Virus record (IMG/VR): IMGVR_UViG_3300031688_000046
Location: 1-39,274 of that record
Origin: a virus
DNA length: 39,274 bases
Direction: 5' to 3' (one strand)
Shown here: positions 24,498 through 31,894 of the stretch, one piece after another
Layout of the letters: every line of letters begins with the position of its first letter
How positions within the stretch are numbered: the stretch's first letter is position 1
Made by a program: the position numbers and the translations under genes
The notes under the pieces: generated by a model
Databases searched by the model: none
Told to the model about the DNA's origin: nothing
Seen by the model: only the letters and a program-made list of their open reading frames with translations

Positions 24498-26907
24498 TTT
24501 TAGGTTTTACGATGTTATTTTTGTCTGTATTAATAATCATCCATTTACCGTTCATATCCCTATCTTCTGTTGGTGTAATACCTGTTTTATATAAAGCAAA
24601 AGATCTCAGCCATTTGTAAAATGCAGTTCTTGAGATTGTCATCTTAGCTTTTGGAGCATAATCTGGATTGTCTTGAATGAATTCTAAATATAATTCATTT
24701 TTATATATTTTTTGGTCTAACTTCAAAGAATCGTGTCTTGCAATTCCATTAATTAACCCACACCATTCTATAAACTCGTGACAAGTTTCTGCAGATAATT
24801 TCCTTATAGATAAGTTTTTGAACGTAGATTTTAATAATCCATTTTTTAGGTAAAACATTAAATTTTCTACCATATAATTATCAAATATACACCATTCTTC
24901 TTGACTCCATTCTGAGAATAAAAGCTTTCCAAATTCTACTAAAGGGGTAAAGTCTTTTGTATAAAACTGCTTAAACTCCAATTCCCATTTTCTTCTTTCA
25001 AAAGAACTACCCTTACCTTTTATAGCGTAGTTTGTTGTAATAGCTATTTTAGGTGATTTACTAAATGGTATCTTAATTGCATCTTTATTCTTTTTCTCCA
25101 ACGTCAATCCTTCAGTTACCACACTAAACAATCGCTCAAAATCAAAATGCTTTTTGACATCATCAAAGCATAATAACTGTGTATCTGTAGATACTGTTTG
25201 ATATGGAAATGATTTCTCAAAGTTAAATGCCTTACCATCTATCATTACTAACTTTTTCATTTGAGATATTGCATTAATAAACAATCCCTTACCCGTACCT
25301 CCCTCTGGATTTTCTGATATAACCTCATCATTTAATATAACTGCGGGACAGTAAGATAAATTCTTGTATGCGTGTAATAAATAACCTATCGTGCTTTCCA
25401 TAGATCTTATTGTTATTTTATCTCCACCCGCAACATTACTAATGAATGTTTTATAATCACATTCAAACGTATCACATAAATCAAAGTCTCTATCTATTAC
25501 CTGATCTTTCCAAACATACCCGCCTAAATCTAAATAATCTATAGCAGTCTTACTGTCTTTTTGTACTTTAACGGCACAATTTCTATAATACAAATAAGAA
25601 GTGTTCTTGTCATCTTCAATGAAATAAACATCAACAGTCCCTAATAATGATAAAAACTCTTCTCTAAAAAACCGTGTCTTATCAGCAAAGTAATTGTAAA
25701 CAGACATATCATCTAAAACTTCCAAATACCCTAATACAAAATCCTTTATCTCTTCCTCATTTGTATGGTCTATTAAGTTATTTGTAACTCTAACGAATAT
25801 AAAATTCTTGCTATTTCCTGGTGCGAATTTGTAGAATCCATTGTCTTCTAGAAACTGTCTAAACAAGTAGTGAATAATATTTATTACTCCTTTCTCGCTT
25901 TTACTCCAAAATCTTTTATCACTTTCATCCTCCTCTATTGTGTGAATCACAGAATCTATTACTGCATCTTCAATATTTGACTCAGCTAATTGAAGACGGA
26001 TCTCTTTTTTTGAGACACCACGCTTTAATTTCATACGTACTTGATTAACCTTGTCTTCGTCTTCGTAATACTTAGATCCAAAATTCTGAGTTTGAAGATA
26101 AGCAGAACTTATTGTAGCCCTAATTTCCTGGGCTGAGAAGTCCTTAGTCTCAAAAGAGGACATAATGTACTCTGACAAAGATTTATTGACTCCATAGTCG
26201 TTAAAAGCGGCGGCAAGTACATATACATTGTTGTTTCTTTCTCCGTGCTTTAGTCCGTATTTTTTTTCCCACCACTTCATTAAAATATCTACGATCTTGT
26301 TTTCATCTGTAACGGGGATTGTTGGTCTTGTAGTGTATTTATCTACTGGCTTATATTCTTGTTCCTCTACTTTATTCCATAGTTGAGAATTTTCATTTAG
26401 AAAAAGTAATGGATCATAAGACTCATAACAAACTCTTGATATATTCTTAGAGGTCTTGTCTAAGTAATCTGACTTAAAATACTTTTCTAACGAAACAAAA
26501 TATGACTTATGGTTTCCTGGTTCTTTAGGTATTTTTATTAATGCCTTTAAACCATTACCACTAGGAGATACAAAAACAGAATACACATACCTGTCTTTAG
26601 ATAACCTTTCTTTTTCAGAAATCATATCTTTTTTAGTATTGTACCCATCAAAATCTAAACAAATAAAACCACTATGCACCAGGATAGAATCATCTGCTCT
26701 TTTTTTAAATGTACCCGAAAAACAAATAGCGGGTAAATTCTTTTTTAACTCTTGTCTAACCTTTTTATCTTTCTCTTTCCGTATTTGCTTTATTAATTCT
26801 TTTGAAGTACCCTCCTTTATTCTTACAAGTATAGAATTTAAGTCTCTGTAAAAAGGTGTAGAGGTATCCTTTATGTTTCTAAATATAGTAATATTACTTT
26901 CTTCCAT
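24481..26907 (-). CDS. Primase-helicase: BT4734/VirE-type N-terminus plus SF3/D5-like ATPase
   Basis: An 808-aa fusion. The N-terminus matches the BT4734-like (VirE N) domain: FICLDFDGYN (81-90, DxD metal site D85/D87), SPSGNGLKALIKIP (114-127) and SRVCYESYDP (157-166), an archaeo-eukaryotic primase-like arrangement. A helical linker follows (about 200-300). The C-terminal half is an SF3/D5-like helicase with Walker A NPEGGTGKG (about 533-541, with Gly where Ser/Thr is usual), Walker B LLCFDDVKK (about 578-586) and a sensor-like KIAITTNY (about 622). It likely primes and unwinds DNA at the phage fork. It has its own upstream region with a (TA)9 palindrome; the ATG is 3 bases after CAACATA. 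Confidence 0.88.
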   Translation of the reverse strand: MEESNITIFRNIKDTSTPFYRDLNSILVRIKEGTSKELIKQIRKEKDKKVRQELKKNLPAICFSGTFKKRADDSILVHSGFICLDFDGYNTKKDMISEKERLSKDRYVYSVFVSPSGNGLKALIKIPKEPGNHKSYFVSLEKYFKSDYLDKTSKNISRVCYESYDPLLFLNENSQLWNKVEEQEYKPVDKYTTRPTIPVTDENKIVDILMKWWEKKYGLKHGERNNNVYVLAAAFNDYGVNKSLSEYIMSSFETKDFSAQEIRATISSAYLQTQNFGSKYYEDEDKVNQVRMKLKRGVSKKEIRLQLAESNIEDAVIDSVIHTIEEDESDKRFWSKSEKGVINIIHYLFRQFLEDNGFYKFAPGNSKNFIFVRVTNNLIDHTNEEEIKDFVLGYLEVLDDMSVYNYFADKTRFFREEFLSLLGTVDVYFIEDDKNTSYLYYRNCAVKVQKDSKTAIDYLDLGGYVWKDQVIDRDFDLCDTFECDYKTFISNVAGGDKITIRSMESTIGYLLHAYKNLSYCPAVILNDEVISENPEGGTGKGLFINAISQMKKLVMIDGKAFNFEKSFPYQTVSTDTQLLCFDDVKKHFDFERLFSVVTEGLTLEKKNKDAIKIPFSKSPKIAITTNYAIKGKGSSFERRKWELEFKQFYTKDFTPLVEFGKLLFSEWSQEEWCIFDNYMVENLMFYLKNGLLKSTFKNLSIRKLSAETCHEFIEWCGLINGIARHDSLKLDQKIYKNELYLEFIQDNPDYAPKAKMTISRTAFYKWLRSFALYKTGITPTEDRDMNGKWMIINTDKNNIVKPKNEFEF

Positions 26908-26950
26908 TTATGTTGATTTTATTTCTATATATATATATATATAGTTATTT
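26908..26950 (-). promoter_or_regulatory. C(TA)9G palindrome and CAACATA element upstream of the primase-helicase
   Basis: Read on the minus strand: AAATAA, then C(TA)9G (26944-26925), GAAATAAAA, T and CAACATA, with ATG three bases on. A close copy with C(TA)7G and the same flanks occurs on the plus strand upstream of groEL (36195-36233). No good TAnnTTTG box is seen, so either the TA run itself is the promoter region or it is an operator. Confidence 0.55.
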
Positions 26951-27016
26951 AATATTATATTTTTTTGTTTTGCCATATCTAAGGGAAATAATTAACATTT
27001 CCGACATATATTTTAG

Positions 27017-27044
27017 AAAAAAAAAGGGAGTTTTACCTCCCTTT
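27017..27044 (-). terminator. Rho-independent terminator after the SSB-like gene
   Basis: On the minus strand AAGGGAG and CTCCCTT (extending to 8 bp) enclose a 6-nt loop, followed by nine Ts (27025-27017). It lies about 20 bases beyond the SSB-like stop codon and ends the upper early transcript, so the primase-helicase needs its own promoter. Confidence 0.88.
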
Positions 27045-27063
27045 ACCTCAGTTTAGTCATTTT

Positions 27064-27327
27064 TTAAAATGGCAAGTCTGCTGTTTTTTCCTCTTCTTTT
27101 GCTGGAGCATCACCTTGTTTTTTAGGTACAAATGTATCTAATTCAACATAAGGTTTACCCGCTTGACTTGTAAGCACGTTTAAGTTTACCCATCCGTTTT
27201 TCTGATGAGTGTTTAGAAATGCTACGGCTTCTTCAACTTTTACGCTGATATTACCGATTACAAATTCAGGTGCGTTATCTCTTCTCTTGAAAAGAAATCC
27301 GTCTGCAAAAACTTTGTCTTTTGACAT
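27064..27327 (-). CDS. Small SSB-like ssDNA-binding protein candidate
   Basis: An 87-aa protein ending in an acidic tail KEEEKTADLPF that resembles the conserved SSB C-terminal tip (acidic residues then -IPF), which recruits replication partners. The body is short and beta-rich: FADGFLFKRRDNAPEFVIGN, SVKVEEAVAFLN, KNGWVNLNVLTSQAGKPYVELDTF. The pattern could form a small OB-like fold, but at 87 aa it is shorter than typical SSB proteins (about 110-180 aa). It lies directly downstream of a recombination exonuclease and an annealing protein, and is followed by a strong terminator. Family assignment is inferred from tail, size and context. Confidence 0.65.
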   Translation of the reverse strand: MSKDKVFADGFLFKRRDNAPEFVIGNISVKVEEAVAFLNTHQKNGWVNLNVLTSQAGKPYVELDTFVPKKQGDAPAKEEEKTADLPF

Positions 27328-27347
27328 AATAAATAGTATTAATTTGA

Positions 27348-27367
27348 GTGCTTAGTAGGAGAAGCAC
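27348..27367 (-). promoter_or_regulatory. Hairpin between exonuclease and SSB-like genes
   Basis: GTGCTT (27348-27353) and AAGCAC (27362-27367) form a 6-bp stem with an 8-nt loop, extendable by two pairs with one bulge. There is no T-run, so it is more likely an RNA-processing, stability or translation-control structure for the SSB-like message, whose start lies about 21 bases beyond it. Confidence 0.4.
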
Positions 27368-27381
27368 CTCTGACTCCTTTG

Positions 27382-28221
27382 TTATAGATCTTCCTCTGTA
27401 ATATGTTGTGTAATTTCCATTTTGGCATCTTCAATAAAGAAATTATTGTAAACCTCAATAGCTTTCTGTACTTTCTCTCTGCCTCCAATCAAGAATTGTT
27501 CTGTTGGTTTAAAGATCCCAAGTCTTCCAGAAACTTTGCAAACTACGTAAAATATCACAGGTTTACCAAATATCTGCTGATAAATATATGCCTGGCTATC
27601 GTAATTATAATCACGTGACGACCATTTAAATTTATCTATATTACTCGTGGTCTTAATATCAATTAAAACATCGGGAGTTATAATATCTGCCTTACCTTTC
27701 CATTTCAGACCAAATAATTCTGTGATCCCAGGGACTTCGTATTGGTTTAATGGGTTAAAAATATCTGAATGGAATCTAAAGTTAGACTTCATCTTATTGA
27801 TCAGATAATCTAAATGCTCTTGCTCTTTTTTAAGTAACAATATTTTACCCTCTGAAACCTCCTTATAGTGTTTTGTAGATCTTGTTGATGATTCTACAAT
27901 ATTAAACAAATGTTTCTTCTCTGGCTCTAAAACAGATACGTGAAAGTATCTACCCGCAACCATTGGAACAGTCTCTTCTTTACCTTTACCATATTTCTCT
28001 GGCTCTTTCAGTAAAGTCCATATATCAGAGTTTGACATATATTGTTTACCAAAATCCCCATAATAATCCTCATCAGATTTTAGTCTTTTTAAAATTTCTA
28101 TTTCTTTTCGTTCTTCTGGTAGTTTCATATAATCTTTATCCATTAAGTATTCTTTATGTTCTTTATAAACCCTTTCTCTCTTTATTGTTGATGGCTTTAT
28201 ATATTTACCCTTAATTAGCAT
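27382..28221 (-). CDS. RecE/lambda-exo-like PD-(D/E)XK exonuclease
   Basis: A 279-aa nuclease with all landmarks of the RecE/exonuclease VIII-type PD-(D/E)XK group: the N-terminal YMSNSDIWTLLKEPEKY (61-77), the upstream His motif VAGRYFHVSVLEPE (88-101, H94), the metal site GKADIITPDVLIDIKTT (176-192, with D179, D188 and K190), and the following QAYIYQQ (210-216, the QxxxY motif). It would resect double-stranded DNA ends to give 3' single strands. Its start overlaps the end of the annealing-protein gene by 11 bases, the usual two-gene recombinase arrangement in phages. Repair, recombination-dependent replication or concatemer formation are likely roles. Confidence 0.9.
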   Translation of the reverse strand: MLIKGKYIKPSTIKRERVYKEHKEYLMDKDYMKLPEERKEIEILKRLKSDEDYYGDFGKQYMSNSDIWTLLKEPEKYGKGKEETVPMVAGRYFHVSVLEPEKKHLFNIVESSTRSTKHYKEVSEGKILLLKKEQEHLDYLINKMKSNFRFHSDIFNPLNQYEVPGITELFGLKWKGKADIITPDVLIDIKTTSNIDKFKWSSRDYNYDSQAYIYQQIFGKPVIFYVVCKVSGRLGIFKPTEQFLIGGREKVQKAIEVYNNFFIEDAKMEITQHITEEDL

Positions 28222-28804
28222 AATAAGAGTTTAACTCTTTTTTGTTAGCCGTAGGAATAGTAAACTTTACTTCAAGGTTTTTGATTAATTGTGCGAATGG
28301 TACAGACTTATTATCTTTAATGTAATTTACACAATCTCCCCAATTTCCGTGTGTTTTTTTCAACATTGGCTTAACTGCTTGTTTTACGGGTGGTCTATCC
28401 TCCGATACATCTACTAAGTCTTCTCCCGCCCATAAAGATAATCCTAATCCGTGCATAGCAATAGCCTTTACCATTGATCTCTGGATTGATTTATTTACAT
28501 CAAAAGAAGTTAATGCATCAATTTTAACTGACTTGTTTTGATGATTCATAATAGGTAAGTAATCAATGTGTTCTACTCCTCCAACAGTTACACCTACTTT
28601 TACATAGGCAGTGTTCCCGTCTGTGAAGTAATTTAAACCCGTGTGTTCTGACTCATATACTTTTCTATTTGCATCAGAATACTTGTCTTTAATTATTGCC
28701 CAAGCATATGCCCAAGATAAATAATCGAATCTTCCCTTTTTTTCTATCTTGTCTTTTACATTGATAGATGCTAATGTTTTGAATGTTGATTTAATTTCGC
28801 TCAT
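28211..28804 (-). CDS. Sak-type single-strand annealing protein (DUF1071-like)
   Basis: A 197-aa protein with the start FDYLSWAYAWAIIKDKY (about 26-42), a central strand region TAYVKVGVTVGGVEH and YLPIMNHQNK, and a conserved-looking helix DVNKSIQRSMVKAIAMHGLG (about 101-120) with SLWAGEDL after it. This order (LSWAYAW; the RSMVKAIAMHGLGL helix) is that of Sak-like, Rad52-superfamily annealing proteins of phages. It would coat and pair single strands made by the adjacent exonuclease. The C-terminus is basic and lacks an acidic tip. It overlaps its neighbours by 4 and 11 bases, indicating tight coupling. Confidence 0.85.
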   Translation of the reverse strand: MSEIKSTFKTLASINVKDKIEKKGRFDYLSWAYAWAIIKDKYSDANRKVYESEHTGLNYFTDGNTAYVKVGVTVGGVEHIDYLPIMNHQNKSVKIDALTSFDVNKSIQRSMVKAIAMHGLGLSLWAGEDLVDVSEDRPPVKQAVKPMLKKTHGNWGDCVNYIKDNKSVPFAQLIKNLEVKFTIPTANKKELNSYYAN

Positions 28805-29226
28805 AATTTTTCTTGTTTAATGATTTGTGTGTATTTATTTAAAATGTTATCTCTTTTAAGTTTGAGATAATCGTAATGTTTTTTATTATTCCTCTGATTT
28901 ACTTCGCTTTGTATCTTTGTGTTGATCACTTCAATCTGATCTTTGTAGGTTTTTTTTAACATATGATATACCCCATTCCTAAATCCTTTATCTAAAAAAT
29001 ATAAGTAGTCATCATAGTCTATCTCTTGATAGTCTAAAGTTCCTTTTTTTGTGTTGTAAATTTTTATCCCCTCCTTATCACTTATTATCTTTATTCCCCT
29101 ATAAAATACAGACTCATTTTTTTCAGTAGTCATTTTTACAGATTTTGAAAAATTACAAGCTTGTTCCCATACTATATATAGGTAGTCTAAGCGACCTAAC
29201 AACATACTTCTGCTTTTTTTAGGCAA
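28801..29226 (-). CDS. Protein of unknown function before the recombinase genes
   Basis: A 141-aa frame from this ATG, but the true start may be the internal ATG at 29133: the first 31 residues overlap the previous gene by 31 bases and look unlike the rest. From there the protein reads MTTEKNESVFYRGIKIISD and continues with IKIYNTKKGTLDYQEIDYDD, then FLDKGFRNGVYHMLKKTY and a basic helix (NQRNNKKHYDYLKLKRDN). The GFRNGVY turn and alternating strand pattern suggest a small alpha/beta protein. No motif recognised. It overlaps the annealing-protein start by 4 bases. Confidence 0.65.
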   Translation of the reverse strand: MPKKSRSMLLGRLDYLYIVWEQACNFSKSVKMTTEKNESVFYRGIKIISDKEGIKIYNTKKGTLDYQEIDYDDYLYFLDKGFRNGVYHMLKKTYKDQIEVINTKIQSEVNQRNNKKHYDYLKLKRDNILNKYTQIIKQEKL

Positions 29227-29510
29227 GTATCAAAAAATTCACTCAAGTCTTTATCATTGTCTTCCTCTAAAACTTTTGTTATTTTTATAATAGATCTGCG
29301 TACAGTTTCATATTTTACATCAAAACCTCTTTCATACATTAATGATACAATTTGGTTTATTGTCATTGGTCTTTCGTGACACAATTTATATAGTAAGTGT
29401 CTTGGTCTGGAGACCTCCCTATTCCTAACATCAGAAAACATCTGTTCTTCTGTTATCTCTAACCCACTACATATAAGTTTAACGTATTCATTAAAAATTC
29501 CTCTCTTCAT
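29196..29510 (-). CDS. Second DnaA domain-IV-like DNA-binding protein
   Basis: Annotated from the ATG at 29510 (MKRGIFNEY), 4 bases after the stop of the upstream 48-aa gene; an upstream in-frame ATG at 29549 would lie inside that gene. The 104 residues follow the helical order of DnaA domain IV: FNEYVKLICSGLEITEEQMF (first helices), DVRNREVSRPRHLLYKLC (the R-x-x-ARxxxxYL helix), MTINQIVSLMY, then GFDVKYETVRRSIIKI in the place of the GGRDHTTVLHACRKI signature. The recognition helix is more diverged than in the 150-aa protein, so DNA specificity may differ. No ATPase is present. It may be an origin-binding protein or a transcription regulator. Confidence 0.65.
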   Translation of the reverse strand: MKRGIFNEYVKLICSGLEITEEQMFSDVRNREVSRPRHLLYKLCHERPMTINQIVSLMYERGFDVKYETVRRSIIKITKVLEEDNDKDLSEFFDTCLKKAEVCC

Positions 29511-29514
29511 TGTT

Positions 29515-29661
29515 TTATTGTTTTTTAGATTTATAAGCATACTGCGCACCCAACATTACGAAATACTCTTTCCAGGTAAATTCTGTTGGTGTTGGAGGTA
29601 ATGGAATCTGATTATTTTCCACTTCTCTTTGTTCGATAAATTTTTCGCTTGATTTTCCCAT
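29515..29661 (-). CDS. 48-aa protein of unknown function
   Basis: Read in the gap upstream of the second DnaA-like gene: start at 29661, stop at 29515. The protein begins MGKSSEKFIEQREVENNQIP, then has a Pro/Thr stretch LPPTPTEFTW and ends KEYFVMLGAQYAYKSKKQ. Spacing of 4 bases to the next ATG and a clean frame support it. No motif recognised; it might be a small adaptor of its neighbour. Confidence 0.6.
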   Translation of the reverse strand: MGKSSEKFIEQREVENNQIPLPPTPTEFTWKEYFVMLGAQYAYKSKKQ

Positions 29662-29693
29662 TTGATTTAATTGATTTGTGTTTGTAAATTTAG

Positions 29694-29825
29694 TTATTTA
29701 AAAATTAATATACAACTTATTCCCACTATTATTCCTATTATTCCCATAAAAAATACTACATAAGAATACTTCATTCTTTCTGGGTTTCTCCCTTGGTTGC
29801 TTCTGTATTGTCTTAATTTTTTCAT
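29694..29825 (-). CDS. 43-aa single-span membrane protein
   Basis: Read in the gap: start at 29825, stop at 29694. A basic N-terminus (MKKLRQYRSNQGRNPERMKY) precedes one membrane span (VVFFMGIIGIIVGISCILIF). By the positive-inside rule the N-terminus would stay in the cytoplasm. No lipobox or cleavage site. Function unknown; small phage membrane proteins often act in superinfection immunity or lysis control, which is only a possibility here. Confidence 0.6.
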   Translation of the reverse strand: MKKLRQYRSNQGRNPERMKYSYVVFFMGIIGIIVGISCILIFK

Positions 29826-29934
29826 ATTTATTAAATTTTAGTTATAACTATTAGTGATTATATTATCTGTATAGTTTTTTTAATTATCTTATCACATACT
29901 GTGTCTTATGTATGGTTTATTATATTTAAAAAAC
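29826..29934. promoter_or_regulatory. Intergenic region with two palindromes
   Basis: A 109-base AT-rich gap between a tiny membrane-protein gene and the secreted 3D-domain gene. It holds a perfect 12-bp palindrome TAGTTATAACTA (29839-29850) and the inverted repeat CACA-TAC-TGTG preceded by TTAT (29889-29903). A near-identical TTATCACA-N3-TGTG is at 35675-35689. These look like operator or origin sites; no TAnnTTTG box was found on the minus strand here. Confidence 0.45.
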
Positions 29935-30303
29935 TTATATTAGCTTTATAATTACATTATTCCACTTACCTCCCTTACGGGTTTTATTTACAAGAAAATC
30001 TATTCTCTGTGTCCATCTCTTGTTCATACGATCTTGTATTGTCCAGACTCCAGACAAATCGTCTGCTCCCTCGATCATTACTTTTTCGCCCATCTTAAAA
30101 CCTAACTGCTCAAGATCTCTGCTCACTGCAATCCATCTGTGTCCAATAGGGTTTGATTCGTTTATTTTCTTTCCACTTGCAGTAGTTAAATAATCTGCAT
30201 TACATTGTTCTGGTGTTGCGTGGTATATTGTTGCAGTAACAAAAAAACCATCTTGCTCGATTTCAAATAAAAATAACGACATAACTAATAGTATTGTTTT
30301 CAT
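29935..30303 (-). CDS. Secreted 3D/double-psi beta-barrel protein
   Basis: A 122-aa protein with an N-terminal signal-like hydrophobic segment (MKTILLVMSLFLFEI) followed by a 3D (Asp-Asp-Asp)/double-psi-barrel domain: VTATIYHATPEQCNADYLTTASGKKI, split here as ATIYHA, QCNADYLTTASG, RWIAVSRDLEQLG, GEKVMIEGADD, GVWTIQDRMNKR and RIDFLVN. The final Asp residues (QDRMN, IDF) correspond to the catalytic aspartates of MltA-like 3D folds. It is likely exported and acts on or binds peptidoglycan. It could be a lysis-related enzyme or a wall-remodelling factor. It overlaps the upstream gene by 4 bases in the early operon. Confidence 0.75.
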   Translation of the reverse strand: MKTILLVMSLFLFEIEQDGFFVTATIYHATPEQCNADYLTTASGKKINESNPIGHRWIAVSRDLEQLGFKMGEKVMIEGADDLSGVWTIQDRMNKRWTQRIDFLVNKTRKGGKWNNVIIKLI

Positions 30304-30665
30304 ATTTCTGCCGTAAAATTAAGTTCAGTATAATCTGGGTTTTCATCAAAAAAATCTTTCATTTTCTTCCCCATTCTATGATCAGCATATTCAGAAATAT
30401 CGTTGCTACTTACCCCAAACTTTTTCATTTTTTCGTCATTCCAAAGCCAATCATCTTTAAACATTTTATTTACTCTGTCTACTGATCCACTTTTTTCAAT
30501 TTGTTTTAACTCTTCTACTATTGCTTTATAACTGTCTTCTCTATAAACTACATAATCAATGTATCCAGAAGTTTCCTCTATTGCACCAAATCTTTCTCCC
30601 GCATCTACTCCTTGTATTGCGAACATAAATTTTCCATCTATGTCTCCACTATAATATCTTCCCAT
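30300..30665 (-). CDS. Phage protein of unknown function
   Basis: A 121-aa acidic protein beginning MGRYYSGDIDGKFMFAIQGV, then FGAIEETSGYIDYVVYRED, a helical centre (IVEELKQIEKSGSVDRVNKM) and an end DENPDYTELNFTAEI. The MGRYYSGDIxGKFxFxxQ start is one I have seen in phage hypotheticals, without a known function. It overlaps the 3D-protein start by 4 bases. Confidence 0.7.
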   Translation of the reverse strand: MGRYYSGDIDGKFMFAIQGVDAGERFGAIEETSGYIDYVVYREDSYKAIVEELKQIEKSGSVDRVNKMFKDDWLWNDEKMKKFGVSSNDISEYADHRMGKKMKDFFDENPDYTELNFTAEI

Positions 30666-30678
30666 AATTTCTATTTAT

Positions 30679-30906
30679 TTAATTGTTTTTATTTTCTTGT
30701 GCGTATTGCCAAACTCTGGTATTGAGATCATCGTTTACCCAATCCCAAAAAAAGTCTGTTATATCTATTCCGTTTAATTCTACTTCCAGAATTTCTAAAT
30801 CATTTTCTGGAGCATTTTCGTGATCTCCATCATCCCAATAATATTCATACGAAATATTTAGATCATAGTTTTCTTCCTCTATGGTATAGTTTCCTCGTGT
30901 TTTCAT
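30679..30906 (-). CDS. Small acidic protein of unknown function
   Basis: A 75-aa strongly acidic protein (YYWDDGDHENAPENDLEILE; DITDFFWDWVNDDLN) with many aromatics. Such composition is seen in DNA-mimic inhibitors but equally in ordinary small phage proteins. No motif recognised. Nine bases from the upstream gene. Confidence 0.65.
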   Translation of the reverse strand: MKTRGNYTIEEENYDLNISYEYYWDDGDHENAPENDLEILEVELNGIDITDFFWDWVNDDLNTRVWQYAQENKNN

Positions 30907-30915
30907 AAGTTTGTA

Positions 30916-31503
30916 TTAATTATTTTCTATTAAGTGTAAAACATCGTGTATCTCTGCTCCTTTAATTTTACTATCGTTCCACATAAAGTTTTTTAAACGT
31001 GTTTCAAACCCTGGTATGCTTTTAAAAATTTCTCTTACCCAATAATTTGAAGTAAAATAAACTTTTATATCTTCGCCCATTTTAATATCTTTCATATTGG
31101 TGGCTACCCAAGATTTTTTCTTTTTGTCATATCCAATTAATTCAATCAACATTTCTTTTTTATGCTCAATACTTAAATTATTGAATGATCTTGGGTATTT
31201 TTGTAAAATTACTTCTTGGCAAGTATCCTCAATCTTTTGAATTAACTTTGTGTGTTGTTCAATTCCATATAAGTTTTTATAAAATTCTTGAAACTTACGA
31301 TAATCTGTGTATTCTCCAAAAACTTTAAATTCAGTTTCAAAATCCATATCTTCAATATTGATAAATGAAATTTTACCAATTTTGTTTTTGGTAATTCCTC
31401 CGCAAACTTGCGTTTTGAATTCTAAACCTTTTCCGTTCTCTGTGTCAATCGTAAAACTGAATCTTACATAATCATCGTGCTTTTTAATCTTTACTACTTT
31501 CAT
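30916..31503 (-). CDS. Protein of unknown function
   Basis: A 195-aa protein starting with a beta strand VVKIKKHDDYVRFSFTIDTE, then FKTQVCGGITKNKIGKISFI. The C-terminal half is helical with Lys/Glu-rich segments and ends with IHDVLHLIENN. No motif recognised. It lies 2 bases after the preceding small gene. Confidence 0.65.
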   Translation of the reverse strand: MKVVKIKKHDDYVRFSFTIDTENGKGLEFKTQVCGGITKNKIGKISFINIEDMDFETEFKVFGEYTDYRKFQEFYKNLYGIEQHTKLIQKIEDTCQEVILQKYPRSFNNLSIEHKKEMLIELIGYDKKKKSWVATNMKDIKMGEDIKVYFTSNYWVREIFKSIPGFETRLKNFMWNDSKIKGAEIHDVLHLIENN

Positions 31504-31505
31504 AT

Positions 31506-31658
31506 CTATTGTATTAAAATGTTATTTTGGTTTTCTATTGTTCCGTGTTCTGACTCTGTTACCCATTTTCTGGCAACCTCTATACTTGGTGTATATCGTT
31601 GTTCGTTTGGCATTTCTCCTCCATAGTAAAGGCATACTTTAAAAATTTGTGGCTTCAT
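31506..31658 (-). CDS. Small protein of unknown function
   Basis: Annotated from the ATG at 31658 (MKPQIFKVCLYYGGEMP), 1 base after the stop of the upstream gene; a longer frame to 31703 would overlap that gene. About 50 residues, with a strand FKVCLYYGG, then RYTPSIEVARKWVTESEHG, a pattern of a small alpha/beta fold. No function recognised. Confidence 0.6.
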   Translation of the reverse strand: MKPQIFKVCLYYGGEMPNEQRYTPSIEVARKWVTESEHGTIENQNNILIQ

Positions 31659-31659
31659 A

Positions 31660-31887
31660 TTATTTTCTTTTAGGTGTTTGTTCGATTGGATCCCCATATT
31701 CATCTAATTCTGTTATATGAGACATAAATAAAGTAATGCTTTCGTCTCCATCATCCCATACTTCTATATTATTGAAGAAAATATCTTCATCTTCGTCTTC
31801 TCCGTTTAAGTGGTTTCCTAACAAATGTATATAATGATCTTGATTTTTTACGCGTTGCAATTCTGCAATCAATTCTTTTACTTTCAT
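31660..31887 (-). CDS. Small acidic protein of unknown function
   Basis: A 75-aa protein: a helix KVKELIAELQRVKNQDHYIH, then a very acidic loop NGEDEDEDIFFNNIEVWDDGDES and a strand ITLFMSHITELDEYG. The KELIAxLxxxxQD...V start is a common one in small phage proteins that end in a beta sheet. No function known. Confidence 0.65.
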   Translation of the reverse strand: MKVKELIAELQRVKNQDHYIHLLGNHLNGEDEDEDIFFNNIEVWDDGDESITLFMSHITELDEYGDPIEQTPKRK

Positions 31888-31894
31888 AGTTTGT

